Below the pieces are notes generated by a model, which did not search any database, was not told the DNA's origin, and was given only the letters and a program-made list of their open reading frames with translations. This document shows, one piece after another, positions 9,638-17,769 of a stretch of DNA of 64,000 nt (position 1 is its first letter; the number at the start of each line of letters is the position of its first letter). Origin of the DNA: Ornithinimicrobium cerasi (lineage in GTDB: Bacteria; Actinomycetota; Actinomycetes; Actinomycetales; Dermatophilaceae); contig NZ_QZMN01000002.1 of NCBI RefSeq assembly GCF_003702705.1, positions 186,001 through 250,000 of the forward strand, in the 5' to 3' direction. Position numbers and translations under genes: made by a program.

Positions 9638-9744
9638 GCCCCGTCGCCTCCCGGCCCGACGCCCCGCGACGACGCTCCCGGCCCGCCGGGCGCACGGACG
9701 GCATGCTCTCGCCCCGGCCTCTCGGGGGCCGGGGCGGGGCGGGG

Positions 9745-11082
9745 TCATCGCCGGAAGATCCAGATCACCCCGAGGGCGGTGACGGTGGCGCCGAACCCGT
9801 GCTCGTGGACCCAGGTGTGGTGGCGTGGGCAGAGCAGGGCGTAGTTGGACAGGTCGGAGCGTCCGCCCTGGGCCCAGGGCACGACGTGGTGGGCCTCGCA
9901 CCAGGTCGCGGGCACCGTGCAGCCCGGGATCGTGCACCCCTTGTCCCTGGCCGCCAGCCTGATCCGCTGTCCGGGCGTGACCAGACGCCGTCGTCTCCCC
10001 TGGTCCACGACCTCGCTCGGTCCACCGAGGACCACCGGGATGATGTCCGCCTCGCACGCCAGGACCCGGATCGTCGACGCGCTGACCGATGCACCGGCCA
10101 GGGTCGACCCGCACCCGGGACGCCCGTCCCCCGCCTCGCCGAGCTCTCGCCGCAGGGTCTGCAGGTCCATCGTCACCACCAGCGTCGCCTTCGGCGTCGT
10201 CGGCTGACCCTGGGTGCCCGCCACCCCCCGCCGCAGCACCGTCATCAGGGCGTCGTAGCGGCGCTGACCCGGGGTCCGCCTCTCCTCCACCCCGGTGACC
10301 TCCTGCTCCTCCTTCGAGGCCGGTGCGGCCAACGGCGAGGTGAGGATCGCCCGCACCGCCTCGTGGTCCGCGTCGTCGCCGAAAGTCATGACGATCCGGC
10401 GCACCGACCCGTCCGCGAGGTTCGACTCGTGCACGTCCCGCAGACCCTGCTGCGCCTTCCTCCGCTCCTCGTGATCCTTCTCGGGCAGGCACGCCCGAAG
10501 CAACGCGCCGATGATCCGGCCGATGTCGGCGTCGTCGAACACCGGGTCGCACCCCGCCCCGACCAGCAGGGCCACCGCCCGCTCGTAGTCCTCCGGCTTC
10601 ACCGCCCGCCGGATCCGGACCAGCGCCCGGTGCATCCTCGCCGCCCGGGCGATCGACATCCACCCCTCCAGCGCTGCCCGCACCAACGGCTCGTGGACCG
10701 GCTCACCGGAGGCGACCGCCAGCCTGGCGACGTCCCGCACCGCCTCCGGGGTCAGGTCCGGTGCCCGCTGCGCGAGCCAGTCGACCAGCGTGAACCCGCT
10801 GCCGACGTGCAGCCCACGCCCCGCCACGTCGCAGGCCACCCGCAGACGCACCCGCGCCGCCGAGGCGCACAGCTGGCTCAGCCCGGTTAGGGAGCCCTCC
10901 AGCTGCCGGTCCTGGAGCAGGACACTGTGCCGCGCCCCCACCTCGGCCAGCAGGACCTCACGGCCGGCCTCCCGCAGCCCCCGCTCCACGACCTCACCGA
11001 CGGGTCGGGCAGCAGGCAACCCCACCGCGACCAGCTCCTCCCAGCCCACCCGGATCACGTCACCACCCCAACCCCCATCCAT
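9745..11082 (-). CDS. DUF222 / HNH endonuclease protein, 13E12 repeat family (copy 1)
   Basis: A 445-residue protein with an N-terminal DUF222 region (about 20-300) and a C-terminal HNH nuclease motif: CTIPGCTVPATWCEAHHVVPW, then LSNYALLCPRHHTWVHE (about 370-425). The zinc-holding cysteines and the HH...N...HH residues are present. The family corresponds to the REP13E12 repeats of mycobacteria, which occur in many copies and act as phage integration sites there (established knowledge). Its role is unproven. A second copy at 47679-49013 is nearly identical over the central and C-terminal parts, while the first 140 or so residues differ. A TAGTGT -10 element sits six bases before ATG 11082. Confidence 0.85.
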   Translation of the reverse strand: MDGGWGGDVIRVGWEELVAVGLPAARPVGEVVERGLREAGREVLLAEVGARHSVLLQDRQLEGSLTGLSQLCASAARVRLRVACDVAGRGLHVGSGFTLVDWLAQRAPDLTPEAVRDVARLAVASGEPVHEPLVRAALEGWMSIARAARMHRALVRIRRAVKPEDYERAVALLVGAGCDPVFDDADIGRIIGALLRACLPEKDHEERRKAQQGLRDVHESNLADGSVRRIVMTFGDDADHEAVRAILTSPLAAPASKEEQEVTGVEERRTPGQRRYDALMTVLRRGVAGTQGQPTTPKATLVVTMDLQTLRRELGEAGDGRPGCGSTLAGASVSASTIRVLACEADIIPVVLGGPSEVVDQGRRRRLVTPGQRIRLAARDKGCTIPGCTVPATWCEAHHVVPWAQGGRSDLSNYALLCPRHHTWVHEHGFGATVTALGVIWIFRR

Positions 11083-11088
11083 ACGACG

Positions 11089-11094
11089 ACACTA
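11089..11094 (-). promoter_or_regulatory. -10 element TAGTGT for HNH copy 1
   Basis: TAGTGT lies six bases before ATG 11082 on the minus strand. The second HNH copy has TACACT at the same distance, so the leaderless layout is conserved although the sequence is not. Confidence 0.45.
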
Positions 11095-11134
11095 GGCGCG
11101 ACCACCGACAGACCCGTCCCGCACAGACCGCCGG

Positions 11135-12019
11135 TCAGGCGTCGAGCTCGGCCAGCACCTGGGGGATCTTCTGCGACAGCTCACGAGCCAGGAACCCGGT
11201 CGCGCCCAACTCGGCGGTGAGCCGGTCCCCCGCGCTGCCGTGCAGGTGCGACCCCCAGACCGCGGCCTGCGCGGGCTCGGCGCCCCGACCGAGCAGCCCC
11301 GCGACGACCCCGGCCTTGACGTCGCCCGACCCCGCGGTGCCCAGACCGGGCCCGCCGACGGAGCCGCGCCACGAGCGGCCGTCCGGGTGCGCCGTCCAGG
11401 TCACCGCACCACCGCCCGAGACGCACACCCCCGTGCGGGCGGCCAGGCGCAGGGCCGCCTCGCGCGGGTCGGCGACCACCTTCGCGCTCTCCCAGCCGAG
11501 GGTCAGCGCGAGCTCCCCCACGTTGGGCGTCAGGAGAGCCCTGCCGCCGAGGTGCGACAGGCACGCGGGGTCCTCGGTCACCGCGGCCAGCCCGAGCGCG
11601 TCGAGCACGACCGGGACGTCGATCCGGGCGAGCATCGCCGCCACCAGCGCGCGAGCGCTCTCGGGGTCACCCATCCCCGGCCCGAGCAGCACGGCCTCGC
11701 ACTCCGGCGCCAGCCGGGCCACGACGTCGACCGCCTCTGAGGTCAGCTCACCGTCCTCCCCCTCGGCCACCCCGCGGACCATCGCCTCGGGCATCGCGAC
11801 CGCGAGCGCGGTCGCGGCCGACCGGACGGTGACGACCTGCACCTTCCCCGCCCCCACGCGCAGCGCGGCCTCCACGGCCAGGCGGACCGCGCCGGGGGTG
11901 TCCCTGCTGCCCCCCACGACGAGCACCCGTCCCCGGGACTCCTTGTCCGCCTGCAGGTCGGGCAGCGGCCACTCCCGCAGCAGGTGCGGGGTGACCACCT
12001 CCGGTGCGGGCCGGCTCAC
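11135..12019 (-). CDS. nnrD: ADP-dependent NAD(P)H-hydrate dehydratase
   Basis: A 294-residue repair enzyme that dehydrates the damaged S-form of NADHX/NADPHX using ADP. It belongs to the ribokinase-like CARKD fold. Marks: VLVVGGSRDTPGAVRLA (about 31-47), GPGMGD (about 118), LTPNVGELALTLG (about 162), and the active-site GTAGSGDVKAGVVAGLLGRG near 228-247, whose Asp in GSGD is catalytic. The NnrE epimerase domain, fused in many bacteria, is absent here and would have to be elsewhere. ATG 12019 overlaps the stop of the upstream phosphatase gene by four bases (ATGA), so the two are probably translated together. Confidence 0.92.
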   Translation of the reverse strand: MSRPAPEVVTPHLLREWPLPDLQADKESRGRVLVVGGSRDTPGAVRLAVEAALRVGAGKVQVVTVRSAATALAVAMPEAMVRGVAEGEDGELTSEAVDVVARLAPECEAVLLGPGMGDPESARALVAAMLARIDVPVVLDALGLAAVTEDPACLSHLGGRALLTPNVGELALTLGWESAKVVADPREAALRLAARTGVCVSGGGAVTWTAHPDGRSWRGSVGGPGLGTAGSGDVKAGVVAGLLGRGAEPAQAAVWGSHLHGSAGDRLTAELGATGFLARELSQKIPQVLAELDA

Positions 12020-12789
12020 CCGGCCCGCTCCTCGTCACCCCGGGACGGCTCGTGCGTCACGTGCTCGCCGGCCCGGTCGACGGCCGAGGTGTCCCCGTAG
12101 GCCACCAGCTCCAGACCGCTCTCACCGGGCTCGTAGACCGTCATCGAGCAGTTCGCCAGCGGCGTGCTCTTGTCCGCGTCGAGGACCTCGCCCTCCTCCA
12201 GGCCCTCGATCGCCACCCGGAAGGCCATGATCGTGGCCTGGTGCGAGAACACGCAGAGCCGCTCCCCGGCATACCTCTCCTGCAGCTCGAGGTGCACCTG
12301 GCGCACGCGCAGCGCGACGTCGGCCCAGCTCTCCCCGCCCGGGGGGCGGTAGTAGAACTTGCCGACGCGCGCGCGACGCTCGGACTCGTGCGGGTACTCC
12401 TGCTGGATGCCGATCCAGGTGAGCCCGTCGAAGGCTCCCAGGTCCCGCTCGCGCAGGCGCTCGTCCACCACGAGCGGCACGCCCAGGCCCTCGACCGCGA
12501 TCTCGGCGGTCTGGCGGGCCCGACGGTATGGCGAGCTCGCAACCGCGGTCGGCCGCTGGTCCTCGGGGAGGGAGCGCAGGTGGTCGCGGACGGCCCGCGC
12601 CTGCTGGCGCCCGGTCTCGGACAGCGGGACGTCGGCGTCGCGCAGGTCGAGGTCGAGACGCGGCTCGTTCGCCTCCAGGGCGGCGCGGTCGGCGAGGTTG
12701 CCCTCGCTCTCGCCGTGCCGGACCAGTGTCAGGGAGGCGACTCCGCGCTTGTCGGAGACGGTGTCGAGGGACTCGTTCTCGGGGCTCAC
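12016..12789 (-). CDS. histidine phosphatase family protein (phosphoglycerate mutase-like)
   Basis: A 257-residue cytoplasmic phosphatase. The phosphohistidine motif LVRHGESEGN is at about residues 21-30. The second basic cluster SSPYRRARQTAE and the late FSHQATIMAFR supply the rest of the active site. The substrate is not predictable from the fold. The open frame extends to 12966, but that stretch shows no family homology; I choose GTG 12789, which begins MSPENESLDTV and ends 71 bases from the divergent leader ORF. It overlaps nnrD by four bases. Confidence 0.85.
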   Translation of the reverse strand: MSPENESLDTVSDKRGVASLTLVRHGESEGNLADRAALEANEPRLDLDLRDADVPLSETGRQQARAVRDHLRSLPEDQRPTAVASSPYRRARQTAEIAVEGLGVPLVVDERLRERDLGAFDGLTWIGIQQEYPHESERRARVGKFYYRPPGGESWADVALRVRQVHLELQERYAGERLCVFSHQATIMAFRVAIEGLEEGEVLDADKSTPLANCSMTVYEPGESGLELVAYGDTSAVDRAGEHVTHEPSRGDEERAG

Positions 12790-12860
12790 GCTCCGATCGT
12801 GCCAAGGATCGGACGGGTGCGCCCGTCGGCGCGGACTTGGGAACGTCCAGACGTGTCGGA

Positions 12861-12866
12861 TACCGT
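12861..12866 (+). promoter_or_regulatory. -10 element TACCGT before a ten-codon leader ORF
   Basis: TACCGT is followed by six bases and ATG 12873, the start of a mini-ORF. A second possible -10, TACCCT, is at 12886-12891, ten bases before the CNNM gene itself. Confidence 0.4.
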
Positions 12867-12872
12867 CACGCC

Positions 12873-12905
12873 ATGCCGCCACTCTTACCCTGGACCCGGC
12901 GATGA
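12873..12905 (+). CDS. ten-residue leader ORF coupled to the CNNM/CBS gene
   Basis: ATG 12873 opens a ten-codon frame (MPPLLPWTRR) that ends in TGA at 12903-12905 and overlaps the ATG of the next gene as ATGA. It starts six bases after a TACCGT -10 element, so it would be read from a leaderless mRNA. The downstream gene has no ribosome-binding site of its own, and coupling through this peptide would explain its translation. The coding status is inferred from this arrangement alone. Confidence 0.4.
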   Translation: MPPLLPWTRR

Positions 12906-14302
12906 CGGGGACCGTGCTCCTCCTCCTCGCCGGGATCCTCGTCATCCTCGTCATCATCGCGGTCAACGGCTACTTCGTGGCGCAGGAGTTCGCGTACATG
13001 TCGGTGGACCGCAACCGGCTGGCGGCCCGGGCCCGCGAGGGGGACGCGGCGGCGGAGCGGGCGCTGAAGGTGACACGGCGCACCTCGTTCATGCTCTCGG
13101 GCGCGCAGCTGGGGATCACCGTCACCGGCCTGCTCGTGGGGTTCGTCGCCGAGCCCATGGTCGGCAGCGCGCTGGGCGACCTCCTCGGCGGGGCGGGCGT
13201 CCCGGCCGCGCTGAGCATCACGATCGGCACGGTCGCCACCCTCGCCGTGGCCACCGTCGTGCAGATGCTCTTCGGCGAGCTGTACCCCAAGAACCTCGCC
13301 ATCGCCAACGCCGACCCCATGGCACGCGGCCTGGCCCGGTCGACGCTCCTCTACCTCGCGGTCTTCGGGTGGCTGATCGCCTTCTTCGACCGCTCCGCGA
13401 ACCTGCTGCTGCGCCTGGTGCGGATCGAGCCGATCCACGACCTCGACACCACCGCCACGGCCGAGGACCTGGAGCGCATCGTCGCCGACTCCCGGGAGAG
13501 CGGCGACCTCCCGCACGAGCTGTCGATGCTCCTCGACCGCATCCTCGACTTCCCCGACCGGGACGTCGAGCACGCCATGATCCCGCGGTCCCGGGTCGAC
13601 GTCGTCGAGCCCGGCACGACGCTGGCGCAGGTGCGTGCCCTGATGGCCGGCGCCCACACCCGCTACCCGGTCATCGACGAGGACGACGCCCCGCTCGGGG
13701 TCGTGCACCTCGGCGACGTGCTGAGCACCACCGCCTCCCGCGACACCGCGGTCACCGCCGTGATGCGACCGGCCGTCGTCGTCCCCACCGTGATGACGCT
13801 GCCGGCCGCCGCCGAGGAGCTGGTCTTCGCGGAGGAGCAGCTCGCGTGCGTCATCGACGAGTACGGCGGGTTCGCGGGCATCCTGACGATCGAGGACCTG
13901 GCCGAGGAGCTCGTCGGGGAGATCACCGACGAGCACGACGCGGACGTCCCCGAGTCCATCGTCGGCGGCGCCGACGGCGAGTGGCGGATGGACGGCGACG
14001 TCCACCTCGACGAGGTCGAGCGGGCTGTCGGCCACCGCCTGCCCGAGGGTGACGTCGAGACGGTCGCCGGCCTCGTCATCGCCCAGCTCGGCGAGCTGCC
14101 CGAGGAGGGTCGGGTGGTGGTCGTCGACCTGCCCGAGGACCCGTCCGAGGTGCTCGCGGACGAGCCGGTGAACCGGTGGCTGGAGATCGAGGTCCTCGAG
14201 GTCACCAGGCACGTGCCGAGCGAGGTGCGGGTCCGCCTGGTGACCTCCAGCGGTGCACCCCCCACGACCGCTGCGTCCGCAGACCCGGAGGAGGACCGGT
14301 GA
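12902..14302 (+). CDS. CNNM/CorC-type hemolysin family membrane protein with CBS domains
   Basis: A 466-residue membrane protein. Residues 1-190 form a DUF21/CNNM transmembrane domain (first helix LLLLAGILVILVIIAVNGYF, then VAQEFAYMSVDRNR). A CBS pair follows, with MIPRSRVDVV (about 222) and DEYGGFAGILTIEDL (about 320), and a CorC_HlyC domain closes the protein. Homologues are linked to magnesium/cobalt transport or magnesium efflux. The frame is open far upstream, but homology begins at MTGTVLLL. Its stop overlaps the GTG of the next CNNM gene by four bases, so the two form an operon and may assemble as a heteromer. Confidence 0.9.
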   Translation: MTGTVLLLLAGILVILVIIAVNGYFVAQEFAYMSVDRNRLAARAREGDAAAERALKVTRRTSFMLSGAQLGITVTGLLVGFVAEPMVGSALGDLLGGAGVPAALSITIGTVATLAVATVVQMLFGELYPKNLAIANADPMARGLARSTLLYLAVFGWLIAFFDRSANLLLRLVRIEPIHDLDTTATAEDLERIVADSRESGDLPHELSMLLDRILDFPDRDVEHAMIPRSRVDVVEPGTTLAQVRALMAGAHTRYPVIDEDDAPLGVVHLGDVLSTTASRDTAVTAVMRPAVVVPTVMTLPAAAEELVFAEEQLACVIDEYGGFAGILTIEDLAEELVGEITDEHDADVPESIVGGADGEWRMDGDVHLDEVERAVGHRLPEGDVETVAGLVIAQLGELPEEGRVVVVDLPEDPSEVLADEPVNRWLEIEVLEVTRHVPSEVRVRLVTSSGAPPTTAASADPEEDR

Positions 14303-15345
14303 ACGACCCCCTCGTCGTCACGGCGGTCACCATCGCCCTGATCGTGCTGAGCGCGTTCTTCGTCATCATCGAGTTCGCGCTGCTGGGTGCGCGACGGCAC
14401 CGGCTCGAGCTCGAGGCACCCACCTCGCGCTCCGCCCGCGCCGCCCTGCGCGGCATGAACGAGCTGACCCTCATGCTGGCGGGGGCCCAGCTCGGCATCA
14501 CCGCGTGCACCTTCGCGCTGGGTGCCGTGACCAAGCCCGCCCTGGACTACTGGCTCGCCCCCCAGCTGGTGTCGCTGGGGGTGCCGGCCTGGGTCGCGGG
14601 CGGCTCGTCCTTCGCGGTGTCGCTGTTCCTCGTCACCTTCCTCCACCTCGTGGTCGGGGAGATGGCGCCGAAGTCGTGGGCGATCGCCCACCCCGAGACC
14701 GCGGCCAAGCTGGTCTCGCCCGCGGGGCGGGCCTTCATCTGGGTGGTCCGTCCGCTGCTGGTCGGCATCAACTCGCTGGCCAACCGTCTCGTCGCGGCGA
14801 GCGGGGTGACCCCGGTGGACCGGGCCGCCGTCGGAGGCCAGGACGCCGAGACCATCCGTCAGCTGGTCGAGCACTCCGCGGCGAGCGGCGCCCTCGACGC
14901 CGACTTCCGGGCGCAGATCGACGACGTGCTCGAGCTGGAGCGGCTGACCGTCACCGACCTGGTCCCCCAGCACCAGCAGCTGGTGACCGTGCCGGTCGAC
15001 GCGACGGTCGCGCAGGCGCAGCAGGCTGCCGTCAGCAGCGGGCACCTGCGGGTGCTGCTGGGCTCACCGGCCGACGGGCTGCCCGGGGTGGTGCACGTCA
15101 GGGACACCCTGACCGCCGCCGACGGTGACCCGGTCCGCACCCTCGCGCGCCCCGCGTTCGAGGTGGCCACGGGGACGCCGGTCTACGAAGCGCTCGGCCG
15201 GATGCGGGAGCAGGCCGAGCAGCTGGCCGTGGTCACGCAGGACGGCCGCCCGGTCGGCGTGGTCAGCATGGCCGACATCCTGCGCAGGGTCCTCCCGCGC
15301 CCGGAGCACACCGACCCGGCGGCTGACGCGACCCCCACCGGCTGA
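14299..15345 (+). CDS. CNNM/CBS membrane protein, second of a pair
   Basis: A 348-residue paralogue of the preceding gene. It has the DUF21 transmembrane domain (VTAVTIALIVLSAFFVIIEF at the start, then ALLGARRHRLE) and two CBS motifs ending DGRPVGVVSMADILRRV, but it lacks the CorC_HlyC domain. This two-gene arrangement of one long and one short CNNM protein is common in Actinobacteria. GTG 14299 lies inside the previous gene's stop (GTGA), which decides the start. Magnesium or cobalt handling is the family expectation. Confidence 0.88.
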   Translation: MNDPLVVTAVTIALIVLSAFFVIIEFALLGARRHRLELEAPTSRSARAALRGMNELTLMLAGAQLGITACTFALGAVTKPALDYWLAPQLVSLGVPAWVAGGSSFAVSLFLVTFLHLVVGEMAPKSWAIAHPETAAKLVSPAGRAFIWVVRPLLVGINSLANRLVAASGVTPVDRAAVGGQDAETIRQLVEHSAASGALDADFRAQIDDVLELERLTVTDLVPQHQQLVTVPVDATVAQAQQAAVSSGHLRVLLGSPADGLPGVVHVRDTLTAADGDPVRTLARPAFEVATGTPVYEALGRMREQAEQLAVVTQDGRPVGVVSMADILRRVLPRPEHTDPAADATPTG

Positions 15346-15461
15346 CGCGACGGGACCGGTCCACGCGACCCGACCGGTCCACGCGACCCGACCGGTTCAG
15401 GCGACCAGGCCGGTTCACCCGACAGCGGTCGGTTCACGCGACAACGGTCGGTCACCCCCAC
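15337..15461. repeat. degenerate 17-18 bp tandem repeats
   Basis: About six loose copies of GACCGGTCCACGCGACCC follow the CNNM stop codon, drifting from near-identical to GGTCGGTTCACGCGACAA. They fill the gap between two convergent genes. No protein reading is convincing. Confidence 0.65.
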
Positions 15462-15473
15462 CGGTCGGCCACC

Positions 15474-15770
15474 TCAGCGGTCGAGCCCGTCCAGCTGCTC
15501 GAGGGCATCCTCCCAGCGACGACGCCGCTCGTCCTCGTCCTGCTCCCACCACGGCGTGCCCCGCTCCCCCAGACCGTGCTTGGCGAGGTCCACCCGGCGC
15601 CGGGCGGGGGCAGGGTCCTCGTCGGCCCGCCGCGCGGTGCGCACCCCGGACCGCCCGCGACCCAGGTGCGAGAGCAGCCGCTCGGCCACGTCCGCCGGCA
15701 GGGACGGGTCCTGCCGGCGCCACCGGCGCCCGTCGACGACGAGCCACCGCTCGTCGTCGCCGTCAGCCAC
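15474..15770 (-). CDS. small conserved actinobacterial protein, function unknown
   Basis: A 98-residue, charged, probably cytoplasmic protein. It begins with a WLVVDGRRWRRQDPSLP segment and has a conserved-looking KHGLGERGTPWWEQDEDER near residues 63-81. I recall similar small proteins labelled 'biopolymer transporter Tol' in databases, but nothing in the sequence supports transport. GTG 15770 overlaps the end of the lycopene cyclase gene by eight bases, so the two are co-transcribed. Confidence 0.65.
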   Translation of the reverse strand: MADGDDERWLVVDGRRWRRQDPSLPADVAERLLSHLGRGRSGVRTARRADEDPAPARRRVDLAKHGLGERGTPWWEQDEDERRRRWEDALEQLDGLDR

Positions 15771-16929
15771 GGCCCGAGCTCGGCGAGGTCGAGCCGAGGG
15801 TGGCCCGGACGAGCTCGGCCCGGGCGGCCCACGGCATACCGGAGAACATCCCCCACATGGCGCGCGCCAGCCCGCCCGCCCCCGAGTCGCGCGACATGAA
15901 GTCGCGCTGCCGCTGCTGCGGGAGCTGCCCGAACGCCTCGAAGAGGGCCAGCGTGCCCGCCGTGTCCAGGCGCAGCAGCGCCCGCAGACCCGCCTCGCGG
16001 AAGAGGTCCGCGGGACCGGTGGGGTCCCCGTGCTCCGGCCGGCCCCCCTCGGCCAGCGTCCGGGCGAGGCTCTCGGCCCGGGCGAGGGAGTGCGCCACCG
16101 AGTAGCCGGTCACGAGGTGCCCGCCCCGCCCGGCGGTCCCGACCGCGAGGGTGCCGGCCGGCGGTGGGCGGTCGCGGCCGCGCATCGGGATCCGGACGAC
16201 CTCCCGGCCCAGCGGGTGGTCCACGACGGCGGGGTCGACCCCCCTGGCCACCAGCCGGCGGCGCAGGCGCTGCTTGAGCTCCTCGACCGGGACCCCCGGC
16301 GCGGCCGCGAGGCAGGTCTCCTCCAGCAGCACCTCGCCGAGCCCGAGCGGGATCGCGTAGAGGAAGGTCGGCGTGGCCGTGGGCCGCGGGTCGGGGGACC
16401 AGTCGGTGCGCCAGTCCATGAGCAGCGCCTCGGCGCCCTGGAGGGCGGGCGCGGCCGCCTCCGCGGGGACGACGATCCCGTATGCCGTCTGCGCGGGCGC
16501 GGGGTCGTCCGGCGCCGGTCCCCCGGGGCGGGCGCCGCGGGCGTCGACGACCACCCGGGCCTCGGAGCGCAGCGCCGCCACCTCCTCGTCGTCCAGCCGC
16601 GCCCGCCGGACCTCCACCCCGTCCAGCGGCAGCGCAGCCTGCAGGGCGACGTTGTCGAGGACGACGTAGGGCCGGCGCAACGGGTGCACCCCGTGCACCC
16701 GGATCTGGGGGTCAGCCACCCGCCAGCGCACGACCGAGGAGGGCAGCCCGCCCAGCTCGTCCTCCCAGACGCCGTAGGTGGGCGACCACACGGCGTCTGG
16801 GCGCGGGTCGACGGCGAGGACGGACATGCCCCGGGCGGCGCACCGTGAGGCGAGCGCGCGGCCCGCCGGCCCCAGCCCGACGACCGCGACGTCGTGGGCG
16901 GGCGTGGGCGGGCTGTCGGTCACCGGCAC
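15763..16929 (-). CDS. lycopene cyclase family protein
   Basis: A 388-residue FAD-dependent protein. The dinucleotide-binding fold is at the N-terminus (VVGLGPAGRALASRCAARG, about 16-34), followed by YGVWEDEL (about 53), AYGIVV (about 150), an MDWRT segment, LYAIPLGLGEVLLEETCLA, and GTAGRGGHLVTGYSVAHSL (about 270-288). This order matches plant/cyanobacterial-type (CrtL) lycopene cyclases, which close the ends of lycopene to make carotenes. No other carotenoid genes are in the window, so the rest of the pathway must be elsewhere. It starts at GTG 16929. Beta- versus epsilon-type cannot be decided. Confidence 0.85.
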   Translation of the reverse strand: MPVTDSPPTPAHDVAVVGLGPAGRALASRCAARGMSVLAVDPRPDAVWSPTYGVWEDELGGLPSSVVRWRVADPQIRVHGVHPLRRPYVVLDNVALQAALPLDGVEVRRARLDDEEVAALRSEARVVVDARGARPGGPAPDDPAPAQTAYGIVVPAEAAAPALQGAEALLMDWRTDWSPDPRPTATPTFLYAIPLGLGEVLLEETCLAAAPGVPVEELKQRLRRRLVARGVDPAVVDHPLGREVVRIPMRGRDRPPPAGTLAVGTAGRGGHLVTGYSVAHSLARAESLARTLAEGGRPEHGDPTGPADLFREAGLRALLRLDTAGTLALFEAFGQLPQQRQRDFMSRDSGAGGLARAMWGMFSGMPWAARAELVRATLGSTSPSSGRG

Positions 16930-16954
16930 ATCGTCGCAGGTCAGGTCGGCGCCC

Positions 16955-17737
16955 TCAGCGGGCGCCCGGCAACCAGTCGGCGAGCACCTCCGCCACCTCC
17001 AGGGGCGACTCGGCAGGTGCGAGGTGGGCGGCGTCCTCGAGGATGACCAGCCGGGCGCCCGGGACGGCGGCGGCGAGCGCCTGCTGCTGCTCCGGGGTGC
17101 AGACGGGGTCGTGGCGGCCGCCCATCACCAGGACCGGCACCGCGATGTCGGCCACGGCGTCCCGGTAGTCGGCCGTCCCCAGCGCCTCGCAGACGCGCGC
17201 GTAGGACGCCGCGTCGGCGTGCTCGAGGGTGGTGAGCAGGCCGCCGGCCACCCGCGCCTCGCGCTCGAGGAACCCCGGCGCGAACCACCGCTGGGCCGAG
17301 CCCTCGACCATGACGGACGTGCCGGAGCGGCGGACGAGGTCGGCCCGCTCCTGCCAGCCCTGGGTCGTGCCCACCCGCGCGTCGGAGCAGATGACCGCCA
17401 CCCCGAGCACCTGTCCGGAGGTCGCCAGGGCGAGGCTGGTGACGCCGGCGACACTCACGCCGGCGTGGACGAAGCGGGCTCCCGGTCGCTCACGGTCGAC
17501 GAGGTCCACCACCCCCGCCGCCAGCTCGTCCAGGGTGAACGGCGCGTCGACCGGGTCGCCCTCACCGTGGCCGGGCAGGTCCCAGCCGAGGACGTCCACC
17601 TCCGCGGACCCTGCCAGCGCCTCGACGCAGCGACCCCACAGCGCGACCACCCCCGTGCCGAGCGAGGGACCGACGACGAGCAGGTCCTGCCCACGGTCGG
17701 GGGTGAACCAGTGGCCGTGGAGCGTGGGCGTCGTCAT
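16955..17737 (-). CDS. alpha/beta hydrolase (enol-lactonase-like)
   Basis: A 260-residue serine hydrolase. The nucleophile elbow GVSVAG places Ser at about 95; the acid is in GGRHDPV (about 210) and the histidine in AHLAP (about 238). GPSLGTG near residue 23 is the oxyanion loop typical of 3-oxoadipate enol-lactonase (PcaD) relatives. No protocatechuate genes are nearby, so the substrate remains open. A TACCCT -10 element lies seven bases before ATG 17737. Confidence 0.85.
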   Translation of the reverse strand: MTTPTLHGHWFTPDRGQDLLVVGPSLGTGVVALWGRCVEALAGSAEVDVLGWDLPGHGEGDPVDAPFTLDELAAGVVDLVDRERPGARFVHAGVSVAGVTSLALATSGQVLGVAVICSDARVGTTQGWQERADLVRRSGTSVMVEGSAQRWFAPGFLEREARVAGGLLTTLEHADAASYARVCEALGTADYRDAVADIAVPVLVMGGRHDPVCTPEQQQALAAAVPGARLVILEDAAHLAPAESPLEVAEVLADWLPGAR

Positions 17738-17744
17738 GGTGGGC

Positions 17745-17750
17745 AGGGTA
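17745..17750 (-). promoter_or_regulatory. -10 element TACCCT, leaderless start of the hydrolase
   Basis: On the minus strand TACCCT is followed by seven bases and ATG 17737, with no Shine-Dalgarno sequence. Confidence 0.5.
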
Positions 17751-17769
17751 GCCGCGCCGGGCGCCGCCC

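Noticed and set aside
9745-11082. Insertion sequence
   Set aside because: The duplicated HNH genes have no transposase, terminal inverted repeats or visible target duplications; they fit the 13E12 family.
12866-14212. A 448-codon minus-strand frame opposite the CNNM gene
   Set aside because: Asp/Val/His/Gly-rich shadow without any domain; the plus-strand CNNM/CBS motifs are clear.
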